Origin: Symbiobacteriaceae bacterium
Lineage (GTDB): Bacteria > Bacillota > JAAYKD01 > WRDA01
Direction of reading: 5' to 3'
NCBI GenBank assembly: GCA_009783675.1
Contig: WRDA01000013.1
Coordinates: 1-15,530 of the forward strand
DNA length: 15,530 nt
Below the pieces are notes generated by a model. It worked only from the letters and a program-made list of their open reading frames with translations, was not told the DNA's origin and made no database searches. How positions within the stretch are numbered: the stretch's first letter is position 1; the number at the start of each line of letters is the position of its first letter. Shown piece after piece: positions 7,447-15,060 of this stretch. The position numbers were made by a program, and so were the translations under genes.

Positions 7447-8844
7447 ATGCTTTTTTCTTCCCTGACTTTCTTGTGTTTCTTTTTACCCGTGTTTATACTC
7501 TGTTACTTTGGCACTCACCGCTGTGGGCTTGTCAGGGCACGCGATCTTATGTTGGTGGCCTTCTCCCTGTTCTTTTATGCCTGGGGAGAACCCATCTGGG
7601 TGTTGGCTCTGGTCTTCAGCAGCATGTGGGATTTCTTTTGCGGTCTGGCTCTGGAGCGTTGGTTTGGCCAGCGGCAGAGGCTGGCCATATTGCTGATCTC
7701 CTTGTGCGGTAACTTTGGTTTTCTGTTTTTCTTTAAGTATACCGGGTTTATGGTGGAGAACTTAAACGCTTTGCTGGGGCTAAGCCTGAGAGCACCAGCC
7801 TTTAACCTTCCTCTGGGCATCTCTTTTTATACCTTCCAAACCCTTTCCTATACTGTAGATGTCTATAACAGTCGGGTTAAGGCGGAGCGTTCCTTCCTGA
7901 CCTATCTAACTTATGTCACCATGTTCCCTCAGCTGGTAGCCGGTCCCATCATTCGCTACACCGATGTGGTTCGCGATCTGCAGAACAGGCTGCTCTCCCT
8001 TAACGCTTTCTCCCAGGGAGTGTCGCGCTTCACTACAGGGTTAGGTAAGAAAGTGCTGCTGGCCAACCCGGCGGGAGCTGCGGCTAACCTGCTTCTGGAA
8101 GACACTTCCCGCATGACCTCGGCAGCAGCCTGGCTGGGCATTTTGTTCTTTTCCTTTCAGATTTATTTCGATTTCTCCGGTTATTCCGATATGGCTATTG
8201 GCCTGGGCAAGATGCTGGGGTTTAACTTTCTGGAAAACTTCAACTATCCCTACGAATCAAAATCCGTCGCCGAGTTCTGGCGACGCTGGCATATTTCTTT
8301 GGGATCTTTCTTTCGCGATTATGTCTACATACCCCTGGGGGGAAATCGCCGAGCCTATGTGCGTAACATCGTCGTAGTCTGGTTTTTAACCGGCTTTTGG
8401 CATGGTGCTTCCTGGAACTTCATCCTCTGGGGCCTCTACTACGGCTGCCTGCTCCTCATCGAGCGCTATGTCATAAGGGGTCTGCTGGAGCGCATGCCCT
8501 CGCTGGTAGCAGTCGCCTATACCTTCCTGCTTACCCTTGCAGGCTGGGGTCTGTTCTACTATACCGACTTCACCAGGCTAAGCATCTTCTTTAAGGCCTT
8601 CCTCTTCATCGACGCTCCCCTGTCCAGCTTCCTGCCCGGCTCGCTACTCAGCAGCCATCTTTGGCTCCTGATGCTGCTGGTCGCCGGATCGACTTCGTTA
8701 CCCAGGCGAAGTATGACCTGGCTGCAGGAGAAGCTTCCGCGGCTGTGGGTCTGCGACCCTTTACTTACGGTGTCAACCCTGGCGTTGTCCTTCATCATGC
8801 TCCTTGGCACGACTTACAACCCGTTTTTGTATTTTAGATTTTAG
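7447..8844 (+). CDS. MBOAT-family O-acyltransferase (AlgI/DltB-like)
   Basis: This 465-residue polytopic membrane protein belongs to the membrane-bound O-acyltransferase family. Family marks are GISFYTFQTLSYTVDVY (124-140), the FWRRWHISLGSFFRDYVYIP block (278-297) with His282, and FWHGASWNFILWGLYYG (317-333) with the presumed catalytic His319. AlgI-type enzymes take an acetyl or other acyl group in the cytoplasm and pass it across the membrane to an extracytoplasmic transferase that modifies an exopolysaccharide or wall polymer. The start at 7447 follows AAGGCAGG. It is the first gene of a same-strand cluster whose last gene encodes the probable partner, a DHHW protein. The length and helix-rich makeup fit a complete family member. 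The acceptor polymer is unknown. Confidence 0.9.
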   Translation: MLFSSLTFLCFFLPVFILCYFGTHRCGLVRARDLMLVAFSLFFYAWGEPIWVLALVFSSMWDFFCGLALERWFGQRQRLAILLISLCGNFGFLFFFKYTGFMVENLNALLGLSLRAPAFNLPLGISFYTFQTLSYTVDVYNSRVKAERSFLTYLTYVTMFPQLVAGPIIRYTDVVRDLQNRLLSLNAFSQGVSRFTTGLGKKVLLANPAGAAANLLLEDTSRMTSAAAWLGILFFSFQIYFDFSGYSDMAIGLGKMLGFNFLENFNYPYESKSVAEFWRRWHISLGSFFRDYVYIPLGGNRRAYVRNIVVVWFLTGFWHGASWNFILWGLYYGCLLLIERYVIRGLLERMPSLVAVAYTFLLTLAGWGLFYYTDFTRLSIFFKAFLFIDAPLSSFLPGSLLSSHLWLLMLLVAGSTSLPRRSMTWLQEKLPRLWVCDPLLTVSTLALSFIMLLGTTYNPFLYFRF

Positions 8845-8853
8845 GAGAAAAAT

Positions 8854-9429
8854 GTGGACAAGAACAAAAATACCTATCTCACCCTGTTCCTGTCGGCCTT
8901 CTACATCAGCGCCGTTACTTTTGGCAGCGGCTATGTCATTGTCTCCGTAATTAAAAAGCGGTTCGTCGACGAACTCAAATGGATCGAAGAGGAGGAAATG
9001 ATCAATCTCATCGCTCTGGCTCAGTCATCTCCCGGGGTGATGACGGCCAATACTGCCCTGCTGGTCGGTTACAAGACATGCGGAATGCCAGGAGCATTCC
9101 TGGCAGTCTTAGGCGTCGCTCTGCCGCCTCTGGTCACTATCTTCATCATATCCATCTTCTATAATACTCTGCGGGAGAATACCATTGTCAGTGCCATGCT
9201 GAAAGGTATGCGGGCGGGAGCCTGTGCGGTCATAGCCGATGTGGTAGTGGGTTTGTTTACCAGTGTCATTAATGATAACGGTCTACCCAGAATCGCCAAA
9301 CTGACCATCATGGCATCTGCCTTTACAGCGGCGTATATCTTCAAACTCAGTTTTATTCTAATAGTGCTCTTCTTCTTGCTCCTTGGCGTAGCAAGGCACC
9401 TCCTCGTGCGGAAAGGAGCGGCAGCATGA
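8854..9429 (+). CDS. Half-size chromate transporter (CHR family), first subunit
   Basis: This 191-residue membrane protein is one half of a split CHR-family transporter. Visible signature elements are SAVTFGSGYVIVSVI (19-33), FVDELKWIEEEEMINLIALA (37-56), the SSPGVMTANTA loop (58-68) and GMPGAFLAVLGVALPP (77-92). Long CHR proteins carry two such repeats in one chain; short ones come as adjacent gene pairs, as here. The start is a GTG at 8854 with TAGGAG just before it, placed 9 bases after the MBOAT stop. Its own stop overlaps the next start by 4 bases (ATGA). Studied members export chromate, but most homologues in anaerobes have no tested substrate, and the operon context points to something other than metal resistance. 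Confidence 0.88.
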   Translation: MDKNKNTYLTLFLSAFYISAVTFGSGYVIVSVIKKRFVDELKWIEEEEMINLIALAQSSPGVMTANTALLVGYKTCGMPGAFLAVLGVALPPLVTIFIISIFYNTLRENTIVSAMLKGMRAGACAVIADVVVGLFTSVINDNGLPRIAKLTIMASAFTAAYIFKLSFILIVLFFLLLGVARHLLVRKGAAA

Positions 9430-9986
9430 TCTACCTCGAGCTCTTCAAGGCCTGGTTTCAGATCGGGTTATTCAGTATCGGGGGTAGCTATGCCGCGCTA
9501 CCCATCATCAAGAATGTGATCGTCGATGGCTATGGCTGGCTATCCATTTCGCAGTTTGCCGATCTGGTAGTCATCGATGAGATGGCACCGGGGCCGATCA
9601 TCCTAAACTCGGCAACCTTTGTGGGAGCACAGGTAGCAGGTTTCCCAGGAGCGATCGTCGCTACTATCGGTTGTCTGACCGGACCAGCGGTCATCGTCTC
9701 CCTGATTGCCTACCTCTACTTCAAGTATCAGGATCTGCCGGTTATCAGGAGTATCCTCAGCATCTTGCGCCCTGTGGTTGTCGCTCTGATCGCCTCTGCC
9801 GGACTAGCGATCATCATGCTCTCTTTCTGGGGAGAGCATGGTTTTTCGTCAGATATGGACAGCCTAAATTTAATTTCGGTGGCAATAGCCGTCGCAGCAT
9901 TTGCGGTCCTGCGAAAGTACAAGTTGAACCCCGTTATTCTCATGCTGGGCTGTGGGCTCCTGGGTGGGCTGATCTACGCCAGATGA
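9426..9986 (+). CDS. Half-size chromate transporter (CHR family), second subunit
   Basis: This 186-residue membrane protein is the partner half of the CHR transporter, coupled to the first by an ATGA overlap. It has the family blocks FQIGLFSIGGSYAALPII (11-28), GWLSISQFADLVVIDEMAPG (37-56), APGPIILNSATFVG (54-67) and GFPGAIVATIGC (72-83), followed by several hydrophobic helices. The APGP loop is closer to the family consensus than the SSPG of the first subunit. Paired short CHR proteins probably assemble with opposite membrane orientation, which is family knowledge and is not shown here. Role within the acylation operon is unknown. Confidence 0.88.
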   Translation: MIYLELFKAWFQIGLFSIGGSYAALPIIKNVIVDGYGWLSISQFADLVVIDEMAPGPIILNSATFVGAQVAGFPGAIVATIGCLTGPAVIVSLIAYLYFKYQDLPVIRSILSILRPVVVALIASAGLAIIMLSFWGEHGFSSDMDSLNLISVAIAVAAFAVLRKYKLNPVILMLGCGLLGGLIYAR

Positions 9987-10045
9987 ATTACCAAACCCGA
10001 TTTAGAAGGAAGGCAAGCTGGTATGAACTCTAATAAGGAGCTATG

Positions 10046-11425
10046 ATGAAAGACTACCTTAACACCATCCTCTTTGGCGTCACGCTGGGGGTATTCCTGG
10101 CGTTGATCATCATCTTGCCCGATGACCTGCGTATCCTGGAGATCGAGAACCGTAACCTGAACAAGGCACCGCGGCTAAGCTTGCAAACCGCCTTGAACGG
10201 GGAGTTCGCCGCCAGTTTCGAGGGCTATATCGCCGACAGGGTGGCTTGGCGCACCGATCTGATCATGGTGGCAAAGGGGATCGAAAACTCATACGGCTTC
10301 CAGTTGCAGGGAGCACCGACGGTGGTGATGGTTAACCCCCTGCAGACCCAGGGCGTCACGGCACAACCAGGTCCTCAGATGACAAATCCCCCGGCAGAAC
10401 TGGCTACTACCGAAGATGGGGCAGTAACCCGGGAAGATGCCGAGGGAGATGTCGAAGAGGGCGATTCCTCAGAGGGAAGTGGGGACGTTGAGTTAGGTCT
10501 GGATGATGGCGATGAGAGTCAGGTGGAGGCATCCGCTATGGACTCTGGGGTGCAGCCCACAATCCCTGTTGCCCAGGAGGTCGAACCCTTTCGGGTAGGC
10601 AGCCTGTTGGTTTTCCCCGATGCTCTGATGGAGATCTTCGATTATAACGAATACGGTTGTGTGCGCTATGCCCAGGCGATAGAGGCTTATGCCGTCGCTT
10701 TGCAGGACAAGGCACGGGTTTTCAATCTGTTGGTGCCAACCCAGATTGAATTCGTCCCGGAGCGTTTTCAGTCCGTCACCGATTCCCAGTTAGTAGCCAT
10801 CGAAAGAGTTTACAAAGAGCTGGATCTGGCCATCCCGGTAGATGCTTATACACCTCTGAAAGCTCATATAGCGGAGTATATCTATTTTCGCTCCGATCAC
10901 CACTGGACGGCGCTGGGTGCATATTATGCCTATCTTGCCTACGCCGAAGCAGCAGGGTTGGCACCTGTAATCATCGACAGCTATATCAGCTACGACCTGC
11001 CGGGTTTTTTAGGCTATCTCTATAACATGAGCCCCTCAACCCAGCTGCGGGATAACCCGGATATCATCACCTATTATCTTCTGGCTGACTCGCCACAGAC
11101 TTCCAGCGATCTGATCTATCTGCCCGGTGCTGACCAGGCGCTGACTTACCGTGTCTTCCTGGGTGGGGATTATCCCCTATACGAGATAGAAACTTCGGTA
11201 GGGAACGGTCGTACCTGCGTGGTGATCAAGGATTCCTATGCCAATGCCTTCGTCCCCTGGCTGGTACCCCATTACGAACGTCTTCTGGTTATCGATCCAC
11301 GCCACTATGAGGGCTCGGTCAGCCAACTTCTGGCAGATTACGAGGAGATCGACCTCATCGTCCTGGACTATACTCTGGTTACCCGCTATCCCGAATATGC
11401 CGATTATATCGATGGTATCAGGTAG
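10046..11425 (+). CDS. DHHW-family protein (AlgJ/AlgX-like), probable O-acetylation partner of the MBOAT
   Basis: This protein of about 459 residues has one N-terminal membrane helix (about 6-26) that should anchor it with its bulk outside the cytoplasm. It carries the family motif YFRSDHHWTALGAYY (about 280-294) and a VVIKDSYANAFVPWL block (about 392-406) whose Ser is the likely SGNH-type nucleophile, so it should transfer acyl groups to a glycan, working with the upstream MBOAT. A long segment at about 100-180 is low in complexity and rich in Asp, Glu, Ser and Gly; it breaks into the region where relatives read straight through. Two ATGs stand together; I prefer 10046, since AAGGAG (10035-10040) is 5 bases from it but only 2 from the one at 10043. 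It is the last gene of the cluster. Confidence 0.82.
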   Translation: MKDYLNTILFGVTLGVFLALIIILPDDLRILEIENRNLNKAPRLSLQTALNGEFAASFEGYIADRVAWRTDLIMVAKGIENSYGFQLQGAPTVVMVNPLQTQGVTAQPGPQMTNPPAELATTEDGAVTREDAEGDVEEGDSSEGSGDVELGLDDGDESQVEASAMDSGVQPTIPVAQEVEPFRVGSLLVFPDALMEIFDYNEYGCVRYAQAIEAYAVALQDKARVFNLLVPTQIEFVPERFQSVTDSQLVAIERVYKELDLAIPVDAYTPLKAHIAEYIYFRSDHHWTALGAYYAYLAYAEAAGLAPVIIDSYISYDLPGFLGYLYNMSPSTQLRDNPDIITYYLLADSPQTSSDLIYLPGADQALTYRVFLGGDYPLYEIETSVGNGRTCVVIKDSYANAFVPWLVPHYERLLVIDPRHYEGSVSQLLADYEEIDLIVLDYTLVTRYPEYADYIDGIR

Positions 11426-11458
11426 TATGCCAAGCGTCCGCCCTTGATAGCGTGTAAC

Positions 11459-11604
11459 TGTTCAGGTGCTTTGCACCTAACAATTACCACCACGCGTGAG
11501 CGTGGTACTGTCGGCGCAAAATGCGCGGCTCCAGTGAGCAGGCGGGCTTTGCCTGCCGGAGCGACCGGGGCATGGGGCCTTGGAGGCCCCATTTCAAATG
11601 AACA
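11459..11604 (+). ncRNA. Array of five GC-rich hairpins; candidate structured RNA or small mobile repeat
   Basis: Five stems follow one another. (1) AGGTGC/GCACCT with loop TTT at 11464-11478. (2) ACCACGC/GCGTGGT with loop GTGA at 11489-11506. (3) GCGCA/TGCGC with loop AAA at 11514-11526. (4) GGCGGGC/GCCTGCC with loop TTT at 11541-11557, inside an outer stem GCTCC/GGAGC (11528-11562). (5) ATGGGGCCT/AGGCCCCAT with loop TGG at 11572-11592. TGTTC (11459-11463) and GAACA (11600-11604) could close the whole as a multibranch. The short TTT, AAA and GTGA loops suggest selected RNA folding, or single-strand DNA folding as in transposon ends. An ATGA lies at 11598-11601. I do not recognise the family with certainty; HEARO/omega-RNA-like elements are one possibility. 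The strand is not proven. Confidence 0.45.
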
Positions 11605-11654
11605 CAGCAGGCAAGTAGAACTAGGTGAATAGTTGCGACAGCGTTAAGATGCTC

Positions 11655-11683
11655 TTTGCTTTATGCTTGTGAAATGGTATACT
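11655..11683 (+). promoter_or_regulatory. Extended -10 promoter of the FIST-kinase pair
   Basis: TATACT (11678-11683) preceded by TGG forms an extended -10 element. A weak -35 TTTGCT (11655-11660) lies 17 bases upstream. The element sits 47 bases before the FIST start and is the only promoter-like sequence seen for this gene pair. Confidence 0.5.
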
Positions 11684-11730
11684 ATGGGAAAATAACCATC
11701 ACATTCCAGAATAATTGGAGGCGTAAGACG

Positions 11731-12918
11731 ATGAAAAGCGTTACTGCATTCACCACAGAACTCGACGACGCGAAAAAAGCTGCCGGTCAGCTAGCCGAGG
11801 CAATTAATGAAAAGCTGGTTCTCATGGAAAACTCGGTTGGAGTTTTATTGTGCGACGCCGATATGGACGGTGCCGCGGTCACGGGGGAACTCCAAAAACT
11901 GCTGGGAATCGAAGTCGCGGGGATGACGACCTTGGGAATCCTCGACAAGGACGGATATCACGAGGCGGCAGCCGTGTTTACCGTACTGACCGCAGACGAT
12001 TGCGTCTTTTATTCCACTGCTTCGGAATCCCTTGCCGAGAGTAATTTTAAACAGAGGATAATCGCATCGGCAGAGTCTGTATCATCGAAAACCCCTGAAG
12101 GAAAGAACGGTCTCATTTTCGCCTTTTGTCCCAATGGCCTGCCATTCTCGGGAGACATTTACCCGGATATGCTTTCCCAAGCTACCGATGGTGTCCCGGT
12201 CATCGGCGGCGTTGCCTCTGATGATTATGACTTCACCCGTGCGCGCGTTTTTCTCTCCGGGAAAGAATACAGAGATTCCCTGATCCTGGTCGGTGTATGG
12301 GGAAATATTAAACCGATATTTTCGATCAAGCATGTTACCTCTCGCTTTGCCGAACGCATCCGGCGCATTACCGATGCCGAAGGCAATCTTGTGCGTAAGG
12401 TGGGGGAGGAGACATTTATCGAGTACTTAGAAAACTTCGGACTGAAAACAGATGTCCCGGATCCGGTTTTGTCTTTTACGGCCTACCCGATGATGCTGAC
12501 CCAGGGTGATACTAACGATGAGGTACCGCTGATGCGGCATATAGCTGGTCTGAATCATGAAGATGGTTCGGGTACATTTTTCGGTGACGTGCCAGTCGGG
12601 ACATTGGCGAATATCTGCCTGATCAACAAAAACGACCTGACTGCCGCTTGCCGTGAATCAATGGATGCCATATTACTAAAGTCCGCCGAAAATCCCGAAT
12701 ATGAATACTCAGCATTATTCTGCATGTCCTGCTGCGGACGGGCGATGATCCTCGGTTCGGACTCAGATGCCGAAGGTCTCGTTTTAAAAGAAAGGCTCCC
12801 CAGTGGCATCTCTCTGACCGGGGCTTACTGCCTTGGAGAAATTTGCCCGACTCGCTACACAGACGGCGTCGTCATTAACCGGTTCCATAATTGTTCAATT
12901 ACTTTTTGTATGGTGTAA
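11731..12918 (+). CDS. FIST-domain sensory protein (FIST N and C domains)
   Basis: This 395-residue soluble protein matches the FIST N plus FIST C layout. The N part (about 35-220) includes IEVAGMTTLGIL and GVPVIGGVASDDYDF. The C part (about 240-390) includes FCMSCCGRAMILG, TGAYCLGEICP and, near the end, RFHN (384-387). FIST domains are predicted ligand-binding sensors found with kinases, cyclic-di-GMP enzymes and chemotaxis proteins; small ligands such as amino acids have been proposed. Here FIST stands alone, with no signal peptide or membrane helix, directly before a cytoplasmic hybrid kinase, so it probably acts as the detachable sensor of that kinase. The ATG at 11731 follows GGAGG by 9 bases; a TTG-started longer frame from 11656 would cover the promoter and is rejected. 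Thirty bases separate it from the kinase. Confidence 0.85.
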   Translation: MKSVTAFTTELDDAKKAAGQLAEAINEKLVLMENSVGVLLCDADMDGAAVTGELQKLLGIEVAGMTTLGILDKDGYHEAAAVFTVLTADDCVFYSTASESLAESNFKQRIIASAESVSSKTPEGKNGLIFAFCPNGLPFSGDIYPDMLSQATDGVPVIGGVASDDYDFTRARVFLSGKEYRDSLILVGVWGNIKPIFSIKHVTSRFAERIRRITDAEGNLVRKVGEETFIEYLENFGLKTDVPDPVLSFTAYPMMLTQGDTNDEVPLMRHIAGLNHEDGSGTFFGDVPVGTLANICLINKNDLTAACRESMDAILLKSAENPEYEYSALFCMSCCGRAMILGSDSDAEGLVLKERLPSGISLTGAYCLGEICPTRYTDGVVINRFHNCSITFCMV

Positions 12919-12948
12919 CTCAGATAATGCGACAGGAGTAGACAAACT

Positions 12949-15060
12949 ATGTTGTCTGATGAAGCAGCCCTCAAGGATTTGGAAAATGAAAATATCCTGC
13001 TGCTACGTAAAATAAGGAAACTTGAGCGGGATTATCGAGCTCTGTCAATTATGCACGAGCAGACCGAACGCTTGCGTGACGCCAACGAGGGCGCGAAAGA
13101 ACTCTCTAACTTCTATAATCGATTACTCTTGAAAAGTATGCCGGATGTTGCTTTTATGCTCAATCCCGAAATGCAGTTTGTGCTGGGAAGTGATAGAGCC
13201 GTCACATTCCTTGGGCAGAACGATATGCGGGAAATGATTGATGTCCCCTTTGATACTCTTTTTGCCGGTGTGATGCAAGATGATTGGATATCTGCTATGC
13301 ACGACCGCTGTCTCGATGTCATGAATGACGGGCGGCAGATGGATTTTGAAGATAAAATGTTAACCCTGAGCGGAGAAGCGGTCGTCTATCATACGTTTTT
13401 ATCGCCCGCAATCGATGTCAGCAACGTTTGCCAGGGTGTTGTCGTCGTCATGAACAATATTACCGAGTTGTCCAATGCCAAAGATGATGCGGAACGAGCA
13501 AGCGTCGCCAAAACGAGCTTTCTTTCAAATATGAGCCATGAAATGCGAACCCCTTTGAACGCCATAATTGGCATGGTTTCCATCGGTAAATCAGCGTCCG
13601 AAATGGAAAGGATAAAACGCTGTCTGCAGGAGATTGATGTTGCTTCGTCGCATCTGCTTAACGTCATCAACGATGTGTTGGACATGTCTAAAATTGAGGC
13701 TAGTAAATTTGAACTAACGCCTGTCGAGTTTATTTTCGGCAAAGTGCTGCATAATGTGATCAGTGTTATCCGTTTCCGTGCCAACGATAAACACCAAAAC
13801 TTTGTCGTTCGCATCGATAGCAATATCCCTTATTCTCTTGTTGGGGACGATCAGCAGATCACCCAGATCATCTTAAATCTTCTCTCCAACGCCGTGAAGT
13901 TTACGCCGGAATATGGGTCTATTTACCTGACTGCCTCTCTCTTGACTGAAACCGATGGCTTGTGCACCTTGCAATTTGAAATTAAGGATACTGGGATAGG
14001 TATAAGCGCAGAACAACAGAAAAATCTGTTTAGCCCCTTTAGTCAAGCCGACGTAAGCACATCCCGCAGGTTTGGAGGCACAGGACTCGGCTTGGCTATT
14101 TCGAAGCGGATTATCGAAATGATGAGTGGCAATATATGGATTGAGTCCGAACTCGGTCAAGGAGCCTCCTTTTACTTTACCATCCAGGCTGCACGGGGCA
14201 AACAGGAATACGGAGGCCTCTCGATCCCCGGCATAGAGACAGCAAAGTTTAAGATGCTTGCAGTCGCGGACTCGCGGGAGACGCGTATGTACTACGGCGA
14301 TATTGCGCGGCGACTCGGCGTTATCTGCGATGTAGCAGCTAGCGTGGATGAAGCATGTGCAAAGATCGGCAGCAACAACCAGTATCACATTTACTTTTGT
14401 GATTTGAAGCTACCCGGGATGGGCGGGATAGAGTTCGCTCAGCGAGTCAGGCAGAGCGATGCAACTCATCCGATTGTTTTAGTTATGCTGGAACAGGAAT
14501 GGGAGGAGTGCGAGACCGCGGCTAAAGATGCAGGCGTTACCATGTTCATGCCCAAACCGTTTATTTTTTCTGACATGACTAAGTGTATCAACGCCTGTTT
14601 TGACACGATTCGAGAGCAGGTTACAGATGAAGCCGAATCCCAGTCCCAGGGCTCAGCTTTTCAATTTGCCGGGTACCGTGTTTTATTAGCCGAAGACGTC
14701 GAAATCAACCGTGAAATTGTAATTACGCTACTTGAACCTACCATGCTGGTCGTCGACACCGTTGAAAATGGGGCACAGGCGGTGCAGAAGTTTATAACTC
14801 AACCCGATATATATGACTTGATACTTATGGATATGCAGATGCCCGAAATGGATGGTTTGGAAGCTACCCGGAGAATCAGGGCGATTGATGTTCCGAACGC
14901 GAAAGATATACCCATTTTAGCTTTGACAGCCAATGTCTTCAGGGAGGATATCGAGCAGTGTTTAGCTGCGGGTATGAACGATCACATAAGTAAACCGTTG
15001 GATTTCGACGATATCTTAAGAAAACTGGCTACATATTTACCACAAACACCCCGAAAATAA
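12949..15060 (+). CDS. Hybrid histidine kinase: coiled coil, PAS, HisKA, HATPase, two receiver domains
   Basis: This 703-residue protein has no membrane helix, so it is cytoplasmic. An N-terminal coiled coil (about 5-50) leads to a PAS-like domain (about 55-175). The HisKA domain carries SHEMRTPLNAIIG with phospho-acceptor His197. The ATPase domain shows the N box NLLSNAVKF (310-318), G1 DTGIGIS (347-353), the F box and G2 FGGTGLGLA (375-383). Receiver 1 (about 435-550) keeps Asp485 and Lys536 but has AD in place of the acidic pair and lacks the conserved Thr/Ser. Receiver 2 (about 577-697) is complete: E582-D583, Asp628, Thr660 and Lys682. No Hpt or output domain follows, so phosphate must go to an Hpt or regulator elsewhere. 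AGGAG (12934-12938) precedes the ATG. The signal is probably supplied by the FIST protein just upstream. Confidence 0.9.
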   Translation: MLSDEAALKDLENENILLLRKIRKLERDYRALSIMHEQTERLRDANEGAKELSNFYNRLLLKSMPDVAFMLNPEMQFVLGSDRAVTFLGQNDMREMIDVPFDTLFAGVMQDDWISAMHDRCLDVMNDGRQMDFEDKMLTLSGEAVVYHTFLSPAIDVSNVCQGVVVVMNNITELSNAKDDAERASVAKTSFLSNMSHEMRTPLNAIIGMVSIGKSASEMERIKRCLQEIDVASSHLLNVINDVLDMSKIEASKFELTPVEFIFGKVLHNVISVIRFRANDKHQNFVVRIDSNIPYSLVGDDQQITQIILNLLSNAVKFTPEYGSIYLTASLLTETDGLCTLQFEIKDTGIGISAEQQKNLFSPFSQADVSTSRRFGGTGLGLAISKRIIEMMSGNIWIESELGQGASFYFTIQAARGKQEYGGLSIPGIETAKFKMLAVADSRETRMYYGDIARRLGVICDVAASVDEACAKIGSNNQYHIYFCDLKLPGMGGIEFAQRVRQSDATHPIVLVMLEQEWEECETAAKDAGVTMFMPKPFIFSDMTKCINACFDTIREQVTDEAESQSQGSAFQFAGYRVLLAEDVEINREIVITLLEPTMLVVDTVENGAQAVQKFITQPDIYDLILMDMQMPEMDGLEATRRIRAIDVPNAKDIPILALTANVFREDIEQCLAAGMNDHISKPLDFDDILRKLATYLPQTPRK

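Larger units (their letters stand above)
11426..11730 (+). other. Intergenic region with hairpin array and promoter
   Basis: This 305-base gap separates the acylation operon from the FIST-kinase pair. It holds the hairpin array (11459-11604), the extended -10 promoter (11655-11683) and the FIST ribosome binding site GGAGG (11717-11721). No convincing protein gene lies in it. No hairpin followed by a T-run was found, so termination of the acylation operon is not explained by a classical terminator. Confidence 0.6.

Noticed and set aside
7404..7712. Plus-strand open frame starting before the MBOAT gene in another frame
   Set aside because: It overlaps the MBOAT gene out of frame and shows no membrane-protein pattern of its own.
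9983..10033. Sixteen-codon open frame between the second CHR gene and the DHHW gene
   Set aside because: It overlaps the CHR stop, has no clear ribosome binding site and is too short to support without comparison.
11572..11600. Last hairpin of the array as a rho-independent terminator of the acylation operon
   Set aside because: The stem is strong, but what follows (TTCAAATG) is not a T-run, and four similar hairpins without T-runs come before it.
11459..11604. CRISPR array in the repeat-rich gap
   Set aside because: The stems differ from each other in sequence and spacing; there are no identical direct repeats and no cas genes.
11444..11632. Open frames of 62 codons across the hairpin array on both strands
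   Set aside because: Their sequence is dictated by the inverted repeats, they have no ribosome binding site, and they match no family I know.
11656..11730. Upstream TTG start that would add 25 residues to the FIST protein
   Set aside because: The added residues would be encoded across the extended -10 promoter, and the ATG at 11731 has a proper GGAGG.
13389..14388. Minus-strand open frames of 144 and 171 codons inside the kinase gene
   Set aside because: They lie opposite conserved kinase domains and have no domain-like sequence; they are by-products of the kinase reading frame.
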